NCBI GenBank assembly: GCA_030040995.1 | Contig: JASHOS010000249.1 | Span: 1-59,936 of the forward strand | Reading direction: 5' to 3' | DNA from: Terriglobia bacterium | GTDB taxonomy: Bacteria > Acidobacteriota > Terriglobia > UBA7540 | DNA: 59,936 bases | Shown here: positions 19,068-27,540 of the stretch, piece by piece | Layout: every line of letters starts with the position of its first letter | Position numbering within the stretch: the first letter of the stretch is position 1 | Notes under the pieces: generated by a model | The model's database searches: none | What the model saw: the letters and a program-made list of their open reading frames with translations, nothing else | Told to the model about the DNA's origin: nothing | Translations under genes and position numbers: made by a program

Positions 19068-19113
19068 ACCTGCTAGCCAATTTCCTTGCATTTCGCAAGC
19101 GGCATCGACTAAG

Positions 19114-19614
19114 ATGCCCGATGTGCCCGCGAAGTCCAGGTCAAAACGCCGGTCCGGCTGTCCCGTGAGTATCTCTCTCGAGACGTTTGGCGATAGTTGG
19201 TCGCTGCTCATCATCCGCGATCTGATGGTTCGCGGCTTCAGGACGTTTAAGGAGTTCCAGGATTCGGGCGAAAGAATCGCGACGAATATCCTGGCCGACC
19301 GGCTGCGGAAACTGGAAGCGGCGGGGATTATCGCTGCCGAACTTGATGGAGCGGACCGGCGCAGGGTCAACTACCGATTAACGGAGAAGGGGATTGACCT
19401 GGCTCCGGTACTTCTGGAATTGCTGATTTGGGCGGCGCGGCATGAGAACACGGCGGCGCCCTGCGCTCTGATTGCGGACATGGAGAAGAACCGAAACGCC
19501 GTTCTCGCCGAGGTCCGGCGGCGGTGGCGAGAACACGACCCAACTCCCCTGATACCTAAATTCGGGGCTGACATCGAGCGATCCAACTCTCACCCTGGAA
19601 TATCCGGCGAGTGA
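19114..19614 (+). CDS. HxlR-family winged-helix regulator
   Basis: A 166-aa transcription factor. Residues 15-105 match the HxlR domain: a conserved Cys (CPVSISLETFGDSWSLL), IIRDLMVRGFRTFKEF, then ATNILADRLRKLEAAGII and RVNYRLTEKGIDLAPVL. Members often sense redox or electrophile stress through the N-terminal Cys. The C-terminal 60 residues are an extension. It overlaps the next frame by four bases (GTGA at 19611-19614) and leads a tight operon with a Zn-ribbon protein, a beta-propeller and a MoaD-like protein, which it probably controls. No obvious ribosome site precedes the ATG. Confidence 0.9.
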   Translation: MPDVPAKSRSKRRSGCPVSISLETFGDSWSLLIIRDLMVRGFRTFKEFQDSGERIATNILADRLRKLEAAGIIAAELDGADRRRVNYRLTEKGIDLAPVLLELLIWAARHENTAAPCALIADMEKNRNAVLAEVRRRWREHDPTPLIPKFGADIERSNSHPGISGE

Positions 19615-19643
19615 GTTGGCTCCGCCTCGAAATAGAGGATGAG

Positions 19644-19886
19644 ATGGCTATCGCACGCTGCGACAAATGCGGCCGTCCCAAGGGAAAGAGTGGTAACGTC
19701 TACTCGGAAACCTCTTACCATCCCACAAACCACCCTCACAGTGGCGTTGTCTGTGGAACCGAGGGCTGCGACGGACCAGCTATGATTTGGCTCCTCAAAC
19801 CCGAGGAGGAAGACCAGTACCGAAATGGCGGGAGAGTGTTTGAGATTACCGGGAGCGCGCGTTACGCGAAGTTCCGAGTGGCGTGA
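19644..19886 (+). CDS. Small zinc-ribbon-like protein
   Basis: An 80-aa hypothetical protein. The start at 19644 ([10 protein letters not shown]) is preceded by AGAGGATGAG. An alternative GTG at 19611 overlaps the regulator stop and would add 11 residues. Cys6-x2-Cys9 and Cys37-x4-Cys42 can form a zinc knuckle pair. The middle is rich in His, Tyr and Asn ([14 protein letters not shown]). It has no enzyme motif, so a structural or nucleic-acid/protein-binding role is possible. Its place between the HxlR regulator and the propeller gene suggests that it works with them. Confidence 0.75.
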   Translation: MAIARCDKCGRPKGKSGNVYSETSYHPTNHPHSGVVCGTEGCDGPAMIWLLKPEEEDQYRNGGRVFEITGSARYAKFRVA

Positions 19887-19921
19887 CCGGAAGATACGAA
19901 ATTAGAAGGAAGGAGTGGCGA

Positions 19922-21100
19922 ATGAGCAAAGTACGAGTACTGGTTGGCACACACAAGGGTGCGTTCGTCTTGACGTCGGATGGCAAACGCAAGGAGTGGC
20001 AGGTTAGCGGTCCCTACTTCGCGGGCTGGGAAGTTTATCACATGAAGGGGTCGCCGGCTGATCCGGATCGCATCTATGCGTCGCAGTCCAGTGGCTGGTC
20101 TGGGCAGGTCATCCAGCGCTCAAGCGACGGCGGCAAGACGTGGGCGGCGCCCGGAGGTGGTGTGACCACAGACCCAAGCGGCATGCCTCATGGCGAAAGC
20201 AATAAGTTCGTCTACGACGCTTCTCCCCAAACCGGCAAGCCCCTTACCACGCATCAGTGGTATGACGGCACGCAACACCCCTGGGAGTTTAAACGAGTCT
20301 GGCATCTCGAACCATCGCTGGCCGATCCCGACACCGTCTATGCCGGAGTGGAAGACGCCGCCCTGTTCCGCTCGATCGACGGCGCGCACACATGGCGGGA
20401 GTTGCCCGGACTGCGCGGCCACGGCACGGGCCCCAAATGGCAGCCGGGGGCTGGCGGGATGTGCCTGCACACGATCATTTTGGATCCGGCTGATCCGGAG
20501 AGAATCTTCATCGCCATCTCGGCGGCGGGCGCCTTCCGCACGAATGACGGCGGCAAGACGTGGCAACCGATCAACCGCGGGCTAAAATCCCAGTACCTCC
20601 CGAATCCGGAGGCCGAGGTAGGGCACTGCGTTCACCACATTTCCATGCACCGGTTGCGTCCGGGCGTGCTGTTTATGCAGAAGCACTGGGACGTGATGCG
20701 CAGCGATGATGCCGGCGATTCATGGCAGGAGGTCAGCGGGAACTTGCCGACCGACTTCGGGTTCACGATCGACGTTCACGCCCACGAGCCGGAAACCCTC
20801 TACGTCGTCCCGATCAAAAGCGATGCGGAGCACTATCCGCTCGACGGGAAGCTGCGCGTATACCGCAGCCGGACGGGTGGAAACGAATGGGAGGAGCTGA
20901 CGAGGGGTTTACCCCAGCGCGACTGCTATGTCAACGTATTGCGCGACGCGATGGCCGTCGACGCGCTCGATTCGTGCGGAGTGTATTTCGGCACTACCGG
21001 CGGGCAAGTTTACGCGTCGGCTGACGCCGGTGACAATTGGGCTCCCATTGTCCGGGATCTTCCGGCCGTGCTTTCCGTTGAGGTTCAAACACTCCAATGA
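19922..21100 (+). CDS. Asp-box (BNR/sortilin-like) beta-propeller protein
   Basis: A 392-aa protein starting at 19922 behind GAAGGAGTGGCGA. It has at least six Asp-box repeats of the SxDxGxTW type: [40 protein letters not shown] and SADAGDNW, spaced about 45-70 residues apart. This fits a VPS10/sialidase-like propeller. No signal peptide is visible, so it is probably cytoplasmic. The Arg triad of true sialidases is not evident, so a sugar hydrolase role is unproven. Its stop overlaps the next start (ATGA, 21097-21100), showing tight coupling to the MoaD-like protein. Confidence 0.9.
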   Translation: MSKVRVLVGTHKGAFVLTSDGKRKEWQVSGPYFAGWEVYHMKGSPADPDRIYASQSSGWSGQVIQRSSDGGKTWAAPGGGVTTDPSGMPHGESNKFVYDASPQTGKPLTTHQWYDGTQHPWEFKRVWHLEPSLADPDTVYAGVEDAALFRSIDGAHTWRELPGLRGHGTGPKWQPGAGGMCLHTIILDPADPERIFIAISAAGAFRTNDGGKTWQPINRGLKSQYLPNPEAEVGHCVHHISMHRLRPGVLFMQKHWDVMRSDDAGDSWQEVSGNLPTDFGFTIDVHAHEPETLYVVPIKSDAEHYPLDGKLRVYRSRTGGNEWEELTRGLPQRDCYVNVLRDAMAVDALDSCGVYFGTTGGQVYASADAGDNWAPIVRDLPAVLSVEVQTLQ

Positions 21101-21393
21101 TCCGGGTTGTTCTCCCAACTCATTTGCGGACGCTGGCGCGCATAGATAGTGACGTGGCGCTCGAAGTCGAGGGCGAAGTCACGCAGCGCTCGGTTCTCGA
21201 CGCGCTCGAAAGCCGCTATCCGGTGCTGCGCGGGACAATACGCGACCACGTCACCCGGCGGCGCCGGCCATTCATAAGGTTCTTCGCTTGCGAGGAGGAT
21301 CTGTCGCATGAATCGCCAGACGCCCCGCTGCCCGAATCGGTCGCGTCGGGGGCTGAGCCCTTTCTGGTCGTGGGCGCGATCGCCGGCGGCTAG
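21097..21393 (+). CDS. MoaD/ThiS-like ubiquitin-fold protein ending Gly-Gly
   Basis: A 98-aa protein. It begins [14 protein letters not shown] with the beta-grasp pattern [19 protein letters not shown], and ends GAIAGG, placing a Gly-Gly at the exact C-terminus as in sulfur carriers MoaD and ThiS. Such termini are adenylated and thiolated by E1-like enzymes. No such enzyme and no molybdopterin or thiamine gene is nearby. Translationally coupled to the propeller gene (ATGA), it is the last gene of the HxlR operon. It could be a dedicated sulfur carrier or a protein modifier; both are inference. Confidence 0.85.
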   Translation: MIRVVLPTHLRTLARIDSDVALEVEGEVTQRSVLDALESRYPVLRGTIRDHVTRRRRPFIRFFACEEDLSHESPDAPLPESVASGAEPFLVVGAIAGG

Positions 21394-21683
21394 CTGACCG
21401 CCGCAGAGTTTTCTGCAGGGCGAAACTCCACCCCTGAATGCGGCGTCCCGAGCTTGTTGCGCCATCGTGCGCGTCGCGGCTTATGATTTCGTAGACTGAG
21501 GCAGTCTCCGGCGGTGCGGGCGGAAGGTGGTAGCCACGGCGAGCGCTTTCCCTCGCCGTGGGCCTTTCCTGCACAAACCCAGGATAAACTCAAAAGCCGA
21601 ATCCGTGATGTGTAGGTCGCGTTTGGGTTGCGGCCGAAGGCCGCGCGGGGCTGCCTTTGGTTCATGCTATTTAGGCGAAGGGC
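21394..21683. other. Intergenic region with a strong hairpin
   Basis: This is a convergent gap. A perfect 10-bp stem CCACGGCGAG (21534-21543) and CTCGCCGTGG (21552-21561) with an 8-nt loop may end transcription or be a repeat. A second palindromic block with GCGGCCGAAGGCCGC lies at about 21630-21645. No gene is supported. Confidence 0.5.
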
Positions 21684-23027
21684 TTATGCGATTACCTCCT
21701 GGTAAAGTGGCGTCTTCTGATCGCTATCCTGGAAGTAGGAAGCAGTTGCGGAAGGACCGTTGATCTCGATGATCACATAGCCGTGATTGTAAAGCCCTGC
21801 CGTCTGGCCGAGTGTAATGCTCTTCCCGCTGGAATCTCTCGTAACCAGAGGCACATCGGGAAAGAGCGGCTCTCTGGGTAACTCGTCGATCCCTACCGGA
21901 AACGCGGCGTGGCCGACGCACCGGGCTCGCTGTATCCCCTCATACTGTCCATAGACCACAAAATTATGCTCATGCCCCCACAGCCACAAGGCGACGCTTG
22001 GAAGGAAAGTGAACACCTGGGGATAAAGCCTCAGGTTTACATCGTTGCCCTCGATGCTGTCATAGGCTGTGAAGAGCGGATGATGTGAGAGCAGCACGGT
22101 CCGCCGACCGCCCGCCGTGTCGATCTTGTCCTTGTGCCAAACGAGCTCGGTATCTTCCAAATAGGTCGCCGCCTGGCCTGCCTGGACAGGATTGATATCG
22201 TGCAGGCTTGTATCCATTGCGAGAAATTGCCAATGCGCGTTTCTCAGGCAAAAGTAGCTTGCGGGCTGGCCAAGACGGTCAATCAACGCGTAATAAGGGA
22301 CTCCTCCGCAGTACATATCGTGGTTACCCGCTAACGTAAACGTTGGGACTCTTCGATGGGCGAGATCCAGAATCTGAGTCCAGGGCTGGTAGAAATAGTT
22401 CTCGTCTTCAAACGTCGTACCCGCATAGTAGATGTCGCCCAGATGGATCACCACATCGGGGCTCTTCGCCGCAATCTGGGTGAGCACATTTTTAGCTGCA
22501 CGCTGTCCAGTGCCCCAATCGCCCAGGATGGCTACTCTCGCTTGCGCTGGCAGTTTATCGTTCAAGACAAAATCAGTCAGATTCTTGTAAACCCGGTAGG
22601 GAATTCTCTTTCCCTGGGCGAGGAAGTACTCCGCGTATTTCTCAGCCGCCTGAACGTAGCAGGGATCGCAGTCACTAAACTTGCATAGTTCGTCCCTGTA
22701 CCGTTGCTCATCCTGCTCGTTGTTGAGAAGAATAGCCTTTGCGAGCCGGAGAGCTGTCAGTGAGCAATAGCCAAGCGTGCTTACCAACGGCGCGGCGAGC
22801 GTGGCGCCGGCGGTGAGCCCTGGAACGGCTTGTCCGGCGTACGCCGCTGAGCAGTACGCTACCGCCTCCTGGACGGCCGGGTAGTTCGAGTCCGGACGCT
22901 CGATCGGCACTGGACGGCCAGCCGCAGCCAAGCGGGCCGGCGCACCCTGCTTCAGAACTACAGCCTCCTCCACAGCCGACTGCCAGATGGAAAGCTTGGG
23001 GTCGTGAAACTGCCTGATTCGAGTCAT
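21684..23027 (-). CDS. Calcineurin-type metallophosphoesterase
   Basis: A 447-aa protein with all metallophosphoesterase blocks: GDWGTGQ (about 168-174), HLGDIYYAG, AGNHDMY, LLSHHPLF and WGHEHN. These ligate a bimetal centre for phosphoester hydrolysis. The first 160 residues form an extra helical domain with several Cys (CKFSDCDPCY) and no known family. There is no signal peptide, so it is probably cytosolic. No strong ribosome site precedes the ATG. It is monocistronic. Substrate is unknown; the sequence resembles bacterial purple-acid-phosphatase-like or cyclic-nucleotide-type members only in general. Confidence 0.9.
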   Translation of the reverse strand: MTRIRQFHDPKLSIWQSAVEEAVVLKQGAPARLAAAGRPVPIERPDSNYPAVQEAVAYCSAAYAGQAVPGLTAGATLAAPLVSTLGYCSLTALRLAKAILLNNEQDEQRYRDELCKFSDCDPCYVQAAEKYAEYFLAQGKRIPYRVYKNLTDFVLNDKLPAQARVAILGDWGTGQRAAKNVLTQIAAKSPDVVIHLGDIYYAGTTFEDENYFYQPWTQILDLAHRRVPTFTLAGNHDMYCGGVPYYALIDRLGQPASYFCLRNAHWQFLAMDTSLHDINPVQAGQAATYLEDTELVWHKDKIDTAGGRRTVLLSHHPLFTAYDSIEGNDVNLRLYPQVFTFLPSVALWLWGHEHNFVVYGQYEGIQRARCVGHAAFPVGIDELPREPLFPDVPLVTRDSSGKSITLGQTAGLYNHGYVIIEINGPSATASYFQDSDQKTPLYQEVIA

Positions 23028-23128
23028 GAAATTTCAGACGATCCGCGTTCGGGCTTTGCGCTCAGCCTCACGATTGTAATGTTGGGCTTGGTGTCTAACA
23101 ATCGACTGTGTGGATAATTTAGACGCTC

Positions 23129-23323
23129 TCCCTGATCCGTCGATAACCGAAGGTGATGTAGGGGGACGGCTTGCCGTCCACTTAATGATCGCCCCGAAAA
23201 TCAATGAGGGTAGGGCAAGCCCTATCCCTGCGCTGATTACTCCAAAGTAGATATCGCGGGCGGCACGACCACATGCCTGGTAGGCCTTACCCTATTCGAC
23301 GCGTGTTATCGACGGATCAGGGA
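23129..23323. mobile_element. MITE-like element with 19-bp perfect terminal inverted repeats (family B)
   Basis: TCCCTGATCCGTCGATAAC (23129-23147) and its exact reverse complement (23305-23323) bound 195 nt with no open frame. Internal subpalindromes include GACGGCTTGCCGTC and AGGGCAAGCCCT. A diverged, right-truncated relative lies at 54470-54572. There is no clear target-site duplication. It looks like a non-autonomous miniature element; the source transposase is not in the window. Confidence 0.7.
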
Positions 23324-23360
23324 CTTTGACCCTCGATTGTAACGCTTCACGATTACTCGG

Positions 23361-23448
23361 TGGTGGTACAGTTTGGTTTAGAGTCGGCTTTACACCGCCA
23401 TTTGGCGAGGTCAACTCGCCGCTATAAGTGCCGAATGTACTGCTACCA
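23361..23448. repeat. Palindromic repeat, family A1, diverged copy 3
   Basis: The core GTCGGCTTTACACCGCCATTTGGCGAGGTC.. follows the family, but the outer ends have drifted (TGGTGGTACAG and GTACTGCTACCA). The length is about 88 nt. It directly follows the family-B element, upstream of the response-regulator gene. Confidence 0.7.
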
Positions 23449-23477
23449 AGCCGGCGGGCGCTGAATCGGGAAGTGGA

Positions 23478-24221
23478 ATGACCTCACCTGTTGAAAGTTC
23501 AGGACCGCGCGTGCTGCTTGTCGACGACGACGCCGAATTGTGCCAGCTTATCTCTCAATATCTCGCAAAAGAAGGCGTTTGTGTCGATGCGGTGCATACG
23601 GGCAAGCGTGGACTGGAATCTTCCCTCTCCGGCAAGCATGCCATCATCGTGCTCGACGTCATGCTTCCGGATATGGATGGGCTTGAAGTGCTGCGCCGGG
23701 TCCGAGCCCAGTCACGTGTGCCAGTGCTCATGCTGACGGCGCATGGCGACGAACAGGACCGCATCCTCGGCTTGGAGATGGGCGCGGATGATTACTTGCC
23801 GAAGCCATTTAACCCGAGAGAGCTATCCGCCCGGCTCCAGGCGATTCTCCGCCGATCGAGCCCGAACCCCTGGGAAGCAGGCGTTGGAGAGACACAGCGT
23901 CTTACGGTAGACGACGTGGAATTGGATAAACGCGCAAGGTCGGTCCGGCGCGGCGGCGAGGAGATAAGCCTCACCACAGTCGAATTCGATTTGCTCGAAC
24001 GATTCTTGAAATCGGCGGGCAGAGTTCTCTCACGGGAAGAAATGGTGCAAACGATCCTGAGCCGGGAATTCTCTCCTTTCGATCGCAGTATCGACACGCA
24101 CGTCAGTAACTTGAGAAAGAAACTGGGGCCAAGGCTCGATGGATTGGAGCGGATAAAAGGGGTACGCGGAGTTGGCTATCTGTATCTCGTCGCACCCGAT
24201 TCAAGGGGAGGTGGGCCATAA
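23478..24221 (+). CDS. cpxR: OmpR/PhoB-family response regulator, CpxR-like
   Basis: A 247-aa two-component regulator. Receiver domain residues 11-125: acidic patch Asp16-18, phospho-acceptor Asp60 in IIVLDVMLPDMDG, Thr87 in LMLTAHGD and Lys109 in YLPKPF. A winged-helix DNA-binding domain follows (about 145-238), with LTTVEFDLLE, DRSIDTHVSNLRKKLG and IKGVRGVGYLYL. The kinase gene follows with no gap. Resemblance to CpxR suggests envelope-stress sensing, but targets are unknown. Family-B and A1 repeats lie directly upstream and would sit in or near its promoter. Confidence 0.93.
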   Translation: MTSPVESSGPRVLLVDDDAELCQLISQYLAKEGVCVDAVHTGKRGLESSLSGKHAIIVLDVMLPDMDGLEVLRRVRAQSRVPVLMLTAHGDEQDRILGLEMGADDYLPKPFNPRELSARLQAILRRSSPNPWEAGVGETQRLTVDDVELDKRARSVRRGGEEISLTTVEFDLLERFLKSAGRVLSREEMVQTILSREFSPFDRSIDTHVSNLRKKLGPRLDGLERIKGVRGVGYLYLVAPDSRGGGP

Positions 24222-25628
24222 GTGCACCGGCTGTTCTATAAAATCTTTCTCTGGTTCTGGCTAGGAATGATGGTGGTGAGCGCCACGCTCGTGGTTTCCA
24301 CGGCCTTGACGCATTCGCGCTCTGAAGAAGATGAACAGTGGCGCGAGAAGTATACCCTGACCATTGATCTCCGGGCAGAGCATGCCGCTGAGCTTTTCGA
24401 TCGCGCGGGCGCCCTTGGCTTACAGGGTTATTTCGGGCCGCTGGAGCGCCGGGACCCTATGCGGGACTTCATGTTTGACTCGTCTGGCCGTGAGGTTCTT
24501 GGCAGAAAGGCTCCTCCGAAAGTCTTGCGCGTTCTTGGCCGGATGGCCCAGGTGCCAAGCGGAACGCGCCAATTTTTTGCTCGCGCAAGAATTGCGGCTA
24601 AGAAGGTTACCGGACCTGGCGGGAGCACTTATATCCTCATCATGACCTTTCCGCCCCAGCAGGTGCTGCCGAGTCCGCTATTGCAATTTCTGTTCGAAGA
24701 TGTTGGCCGGGAAGGGAGCATCCGGCTGATTGCGGTCCTGGTGGTGGCGGCGTTCTTTTGTCTCTGGCTGGCGCGGCATATCACGAGCCCGATCGAGGGA
24801 TTGCGCCGGGCGGCACGCGAGATTGCCGGCGGACGCCTGGACGCGCGAATAGGCGATAAGGTCCTCAGCAGGCACGACGAGCTCGCCCAGCTTGGCCGAG
24901 ATTTCAACCAGATGGCGGAGCGTATCGACGTTTTGGTTACGACCCAGCGGCGGCTCCTCGCTGACGTCTCCCACGAGCTTCGGTCCCCGTTGGCCCGCCT
25001 CAACGTTGCCCTCGGACTCGTCCGGCAAGGCGCCGGGAACGACGCCGCAGAACACCTGGACCGCATCGAGCGCGAAGCGGACCGCCTCAATAAACTGATC
25101 GGCCAATTGTTGACCTTGGCCCGGATGGATAGCGGAGTCGACCTTCAGCACAAGAAGATATTTGACCTGGGAATGATCGCTCAGGAAGTCGCTGTTGACG
25201 CCGATTACGAGGCTCGAAGCCGCAATCGCGCCGTGAAATTGCGAGCTTCCTCTCGATGCATGGTGGAGGGAGATCCGGAGGTGCTGCGGGTGGCAGTCGA
25301 AAACGTGGTTCGAAACGCAATCCGCCATACGGCGGACCGAACCACGGTGGAGATCACAGTTGAGACTCAGAGCAATTCATGCATGGGGCAGGCCGTGCTT
25401 CGGGTACGCGATTATGGCCAGGGAGTGCGGCAAGAAGAACTGGCCAAGCTGTTCCTTCCGTTTCAGCGCGTGACCGGTGGCGACCCTCAGGATGAAGGCG
25501 GAGCGGGCCTAGGCCTTGCCATTACCCGGCGCGCCTTGGGGCTATATGGAGGGAATGCGGCCGCTGCTAATGCGCCGGGCGGCGGCCTGGTTGTTACACT
25601 TCAATTGCCGCTGGCCACCGGAGAGTAA
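24222..25628 (+). CDS. cpxA: Sensor histidine kinase, CpxA-like
   Basis: A 468-aa inner-membrane kinase starting at GTG 24222, directly after the regulator stop, with GGGGAGG upstream. TM1 about residues 9-30, a periplasmic sensor of about 130 residues, TM2 about 167-185, then HAMP. H-box LLADVSHELRSPLARLN has His251. The ATPase has N-box ENVVRNAIRHT, a G1-like RDYGQGV and GGAGLGLAI. It should autophosphorylate and pass phosphate to Asp60 of the upstream regulator. Immediately after its stop lies an 89-nt palindromic repeat. Confidence 0.94.
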   Translation: MHRLFYKIFLWFWLGMMVVSATLVVSTALTHSRSEEDEQWREKYTLTIDLRAEHAAELFDRAGALGLQGYFGPLERRDPMRDFMFDSSGREVLGRKAPPKVLRVLGRMAQVPSGTRQFFARARIAAKKVTGPGGSTYILIMTFPPQQVLPSPLLQFLFEDVGREGSIRLIAVLVVAAFFCLWLARHITSPIEGLRRAAREIAGGRLDARIGDKVLSRHDELAQLGRDFNQMAERIDVLVTTQRRLLADVSHELRSPLARLNVALGLVRQGAGNDAAEHLDRIEREADRLNKLIGQLLTLARMDSGVDLQHKKIFDLGMIAQEVAVDADYEARSRNRAVKLRASSRCMVEGDPEVLRVAVENVVRNAIRHTADRTTVEITVETQSNSCMGQAVLRVRDYGQGVRQEELAKLFLPFQRVTGGDPQDEGGAGLGLAITRRALGLYGGNAAAANAPGGGLVVTLQLPLATGE

Positions 25629-25634
25629 GGAATG

Positions 25635-25723
25635 CCTCAGTTTCGGGCGGGTAGAGGCGGCTTTATGCCGCCATTCTGCGTGGCGGGGTAAACCCGCCGC
25701 TACAATTGCGCCCGAAACTGAGG
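25635..25723. repeat. 89-nt palindromic repeat, family A2, copy 1
   Basis: Ends CCTCAGTTTCGGGCG and CGCCCGAAACTGAGG are inverted. The inner core GTAGAGGCGGCTTTATGCCGCC and GGGGTAAACCCGCCGCTAC resembles family A1, but with different outer ends. It begins six nt after the kinase stop. Another copy, inverted, is at 55297-55385, and a shorter relative is at 27378-27452. Confidence 0.8.
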
Positions 25724-25761
25724 ATTAGGATTGACGATTCAATCGTCAATCAATTTATTTC

Positions 25762-27126
25762 TTAATGAGTCCTATGGTGAGCTTGTTGCGTCTGCTGCGC
25801 CGCAGCTTTTGCCGCCGCGAGGGTCTTCGGGTCGATCTCCACGTCTGAAAGCGTCATAACGAAATTCGGGGTCATTGTGTATGCCGAAATCTGTCCTTTA
25901 AACTGAATGGGTGTTCCAAGCTTCAGATATTTTGCATCTGCCTGATCGGTTATGAGCACCAGATTGTACATCCCTGCCTTGCCCCGGTCCTCGGGAAGCA
26001 CGTCGGCGCGCACGGTATAAGTGTCAGGATCAGAACCGCGCGAAACGCTTTCGACAAAGGCAACGATGGCGAGCGGCTGACCCTTGTAACCATTCCATGC
26101 CGCCTGTGAGGCGTCGCCTCCCACGCTCAGAGCGTCCTGCATCTCATACAAGGCATCGACGTTGGTGTTGCCGGTCTTGGCGTGTTTGGGTGGCGTGGCC
26201 ACCTGAAAGCCTGCCGGCGGATTCGGGCTGCTGCCCGCCTGCGTCACTAAGGACTGCTCACCGGCATCGGACCCGTGCCTGAATTCATACCATTGATCAT
26301 AGAGCTTCTGCATGCCGGAAAGGTTAGGCGTCCCGGCCGCCTTGGCGAGATCCACTCCTCGCGCCAAGTACCAGAGCGCGTCGTTATAATCCTTCGAAGC
26401 CAGGTCCGCCTGACCCAGAAATGAGTCGGTGTAACTGTCACTCGGATCGTCCTCTGCCGCCGCCTTCAGGTAAGTTATGGCGCTGGCATAGTCCTTCTGC
26501 TCGAGCGCGGCGAATCCGAGGGCACGGTTACAATACGTCCGGATCTGCTTCACCCCTTTGTCAAACTGGTCTTGCGGGACATTCGCCGGCTTCTGCACCT
26601 GCTGAAGCAATTGCAGTCCTTCCTTGGCCTCGCTCTGAATCTGCGTAAGCTCTGCCGAGGCGTTTGGGGAATTTGGCTTATACGTATAAGGAAAGACATA
26701 GGCGAGGTAGCTCAATGCCTGAATCTTGATTGGATCGGAAGGATTGGCTTTCAAAATGTCATTCGCGGTAGCAATCGCTTCGCTGGGTTGATTAGCCTGC
26801 TGGCAGGCTTGCAGCTTCAAGAATTCTGCAAACGGCTTGAAGTCTGAGGTTGGGTATTTTGCCAAAAAAGCGTTGGCGGCAGTGATCTTGGCCTGCGGGT
26901 CGCTGGCCTTCGTTATTGCAACGTAGGAGTCATATTCGGCGCGGCTTTTGAACTGGGGTGATTTCGCCGCCTGGGGAGCGGGTGCCGGACCTTCCGGAGC
27001 CGCCTCCGCGGGCTGGAGTCTGGCGGCCAGGGGCCCATCCAGCCGAGAGAAGCGTTGTCCGAGCGCTGTAAAAGGAGCCCAAATCGAAAGCAGGATTACG
27101 GCCAACACTGTTGACGTTCTTTTCAT
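25762..27126 (-). CDS. Secreted TPR-repeat protein
   Basis: A 454-aa protein with a Sec signal peptide (KR start, hydrophobic residues 6-22, ALGQ). A Pro/Ala-rich linker is followed by TPR-like helical repeats from about 70 to 290, with phrases such as ANAFLAKYPTSDFKPFAEFL, RALGFAALEQKDYASAITYL and FLGQADLASKDYNDALWYL. The C-terminal 130 residues form another domain (AIVAFVESVSRGSDPDTYTV ... TPIQFKGQISAYTMTPNFV), probably beta-rich, and the end is Gln/His-rich. It is likely a periplasmic or outer-membrane scaffold. Function is not recognised. It is monocistronic. Confidence 0.88.
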   Translation of the reverse strand: MKRTSTVLAVILLSIWAPFTALGQRFSRLDGPLAARLQPAEAAPEGPAPAPQAAKSPQFKSRAEYDSYVAITKASDPQAKITAANAFLAKYPTSDFKPFAEFLKLQACQQANQPSEAIATANDILKANPSDPIKIQALSYLAYVFPYTYKPNSPNASAELTQIQSEAKEGLQLLQQVQKPANVPQDQFDKGVKQIRTYCNRALGFAALEQKDYASAITYLKAAAEDDPSDSYTDSFLGQADLASKDYNDALWYLARGVDLAKAAGTPNLSGMQKLYDQWYEFRHGSDAGEQSLVTQAGSSPNPPAGFQVATPPKHAKTGNTNVDALYEMQDALSVGGDASQAAWNGYKGQPLAIVAFVESVSRGSDPDTYTVRADVLPEDRGKAGMYNLVLITDQADAKYLKLGTPIQFKGQISAYTMTPNFVMTLSDVEIDPKTLAAAKAAAQQTQQAHHRTH

Positions 27127-27377
27127 GAACTACGACCTCGCATTGAGTTTCTTCCATTCGTCCAGACGGTTACTGGAGAGCCTGACGCGCGACCAAGCTT
27201 TGTCTGACAGCTCAAAAGAGCCGCAGCCGAAAGTTGGGGCTTGGGCCGTTCCCGGGACATTCTTATTTTACTTGAGGATACATGGTGCGCGTCAAAAGCC
27301 GCGATCAATTCAAATAGCAGGAGTTGGAAATTTTTTCAAGTAAAATCTGATTTCAGCTGTCATGCCCCGGTCTTGGG

Positions 27378-27452
27378 CTCAGGAACCGCTGTAGCGCCGG
27401 CATCTTGCCGGCATTTCCGCCGGGACGGCGGCGCTACGCGCCCGAGACTGAG
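27378..27452. repeat. Palindromic repeat related to family A2
   Basis: CTCAG (27378) and CTGAG (27448-27452) bound GTAGCGCCGGCATCTTGCCGGC and a matching GGCGGCGCTACGCG. It shares the GCGCCCGA(A/G)ACTGAG end with the 89-nt copies. It lies in the 414-nt gap 27127-27540 between the TPR protein and ypdA, in which I see no gene. Confidence 0.65.
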
Positions 27453-27540
27453 AATCTGTCATCCCTAAAGAGTTATCATACAATGGAGACTAGACTTGCA
27501 CCCCAGGCGAGATTTCCACGGAGAACAGGAAGGGAATTTA

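Noticed and set aside
19922-21100. Sialidase function for the Asp-box propeller
   Set aside because: Asp boxes occur in many propellers; the Arg triad and signal peptide expected of a bacterial sialidase are not evident.
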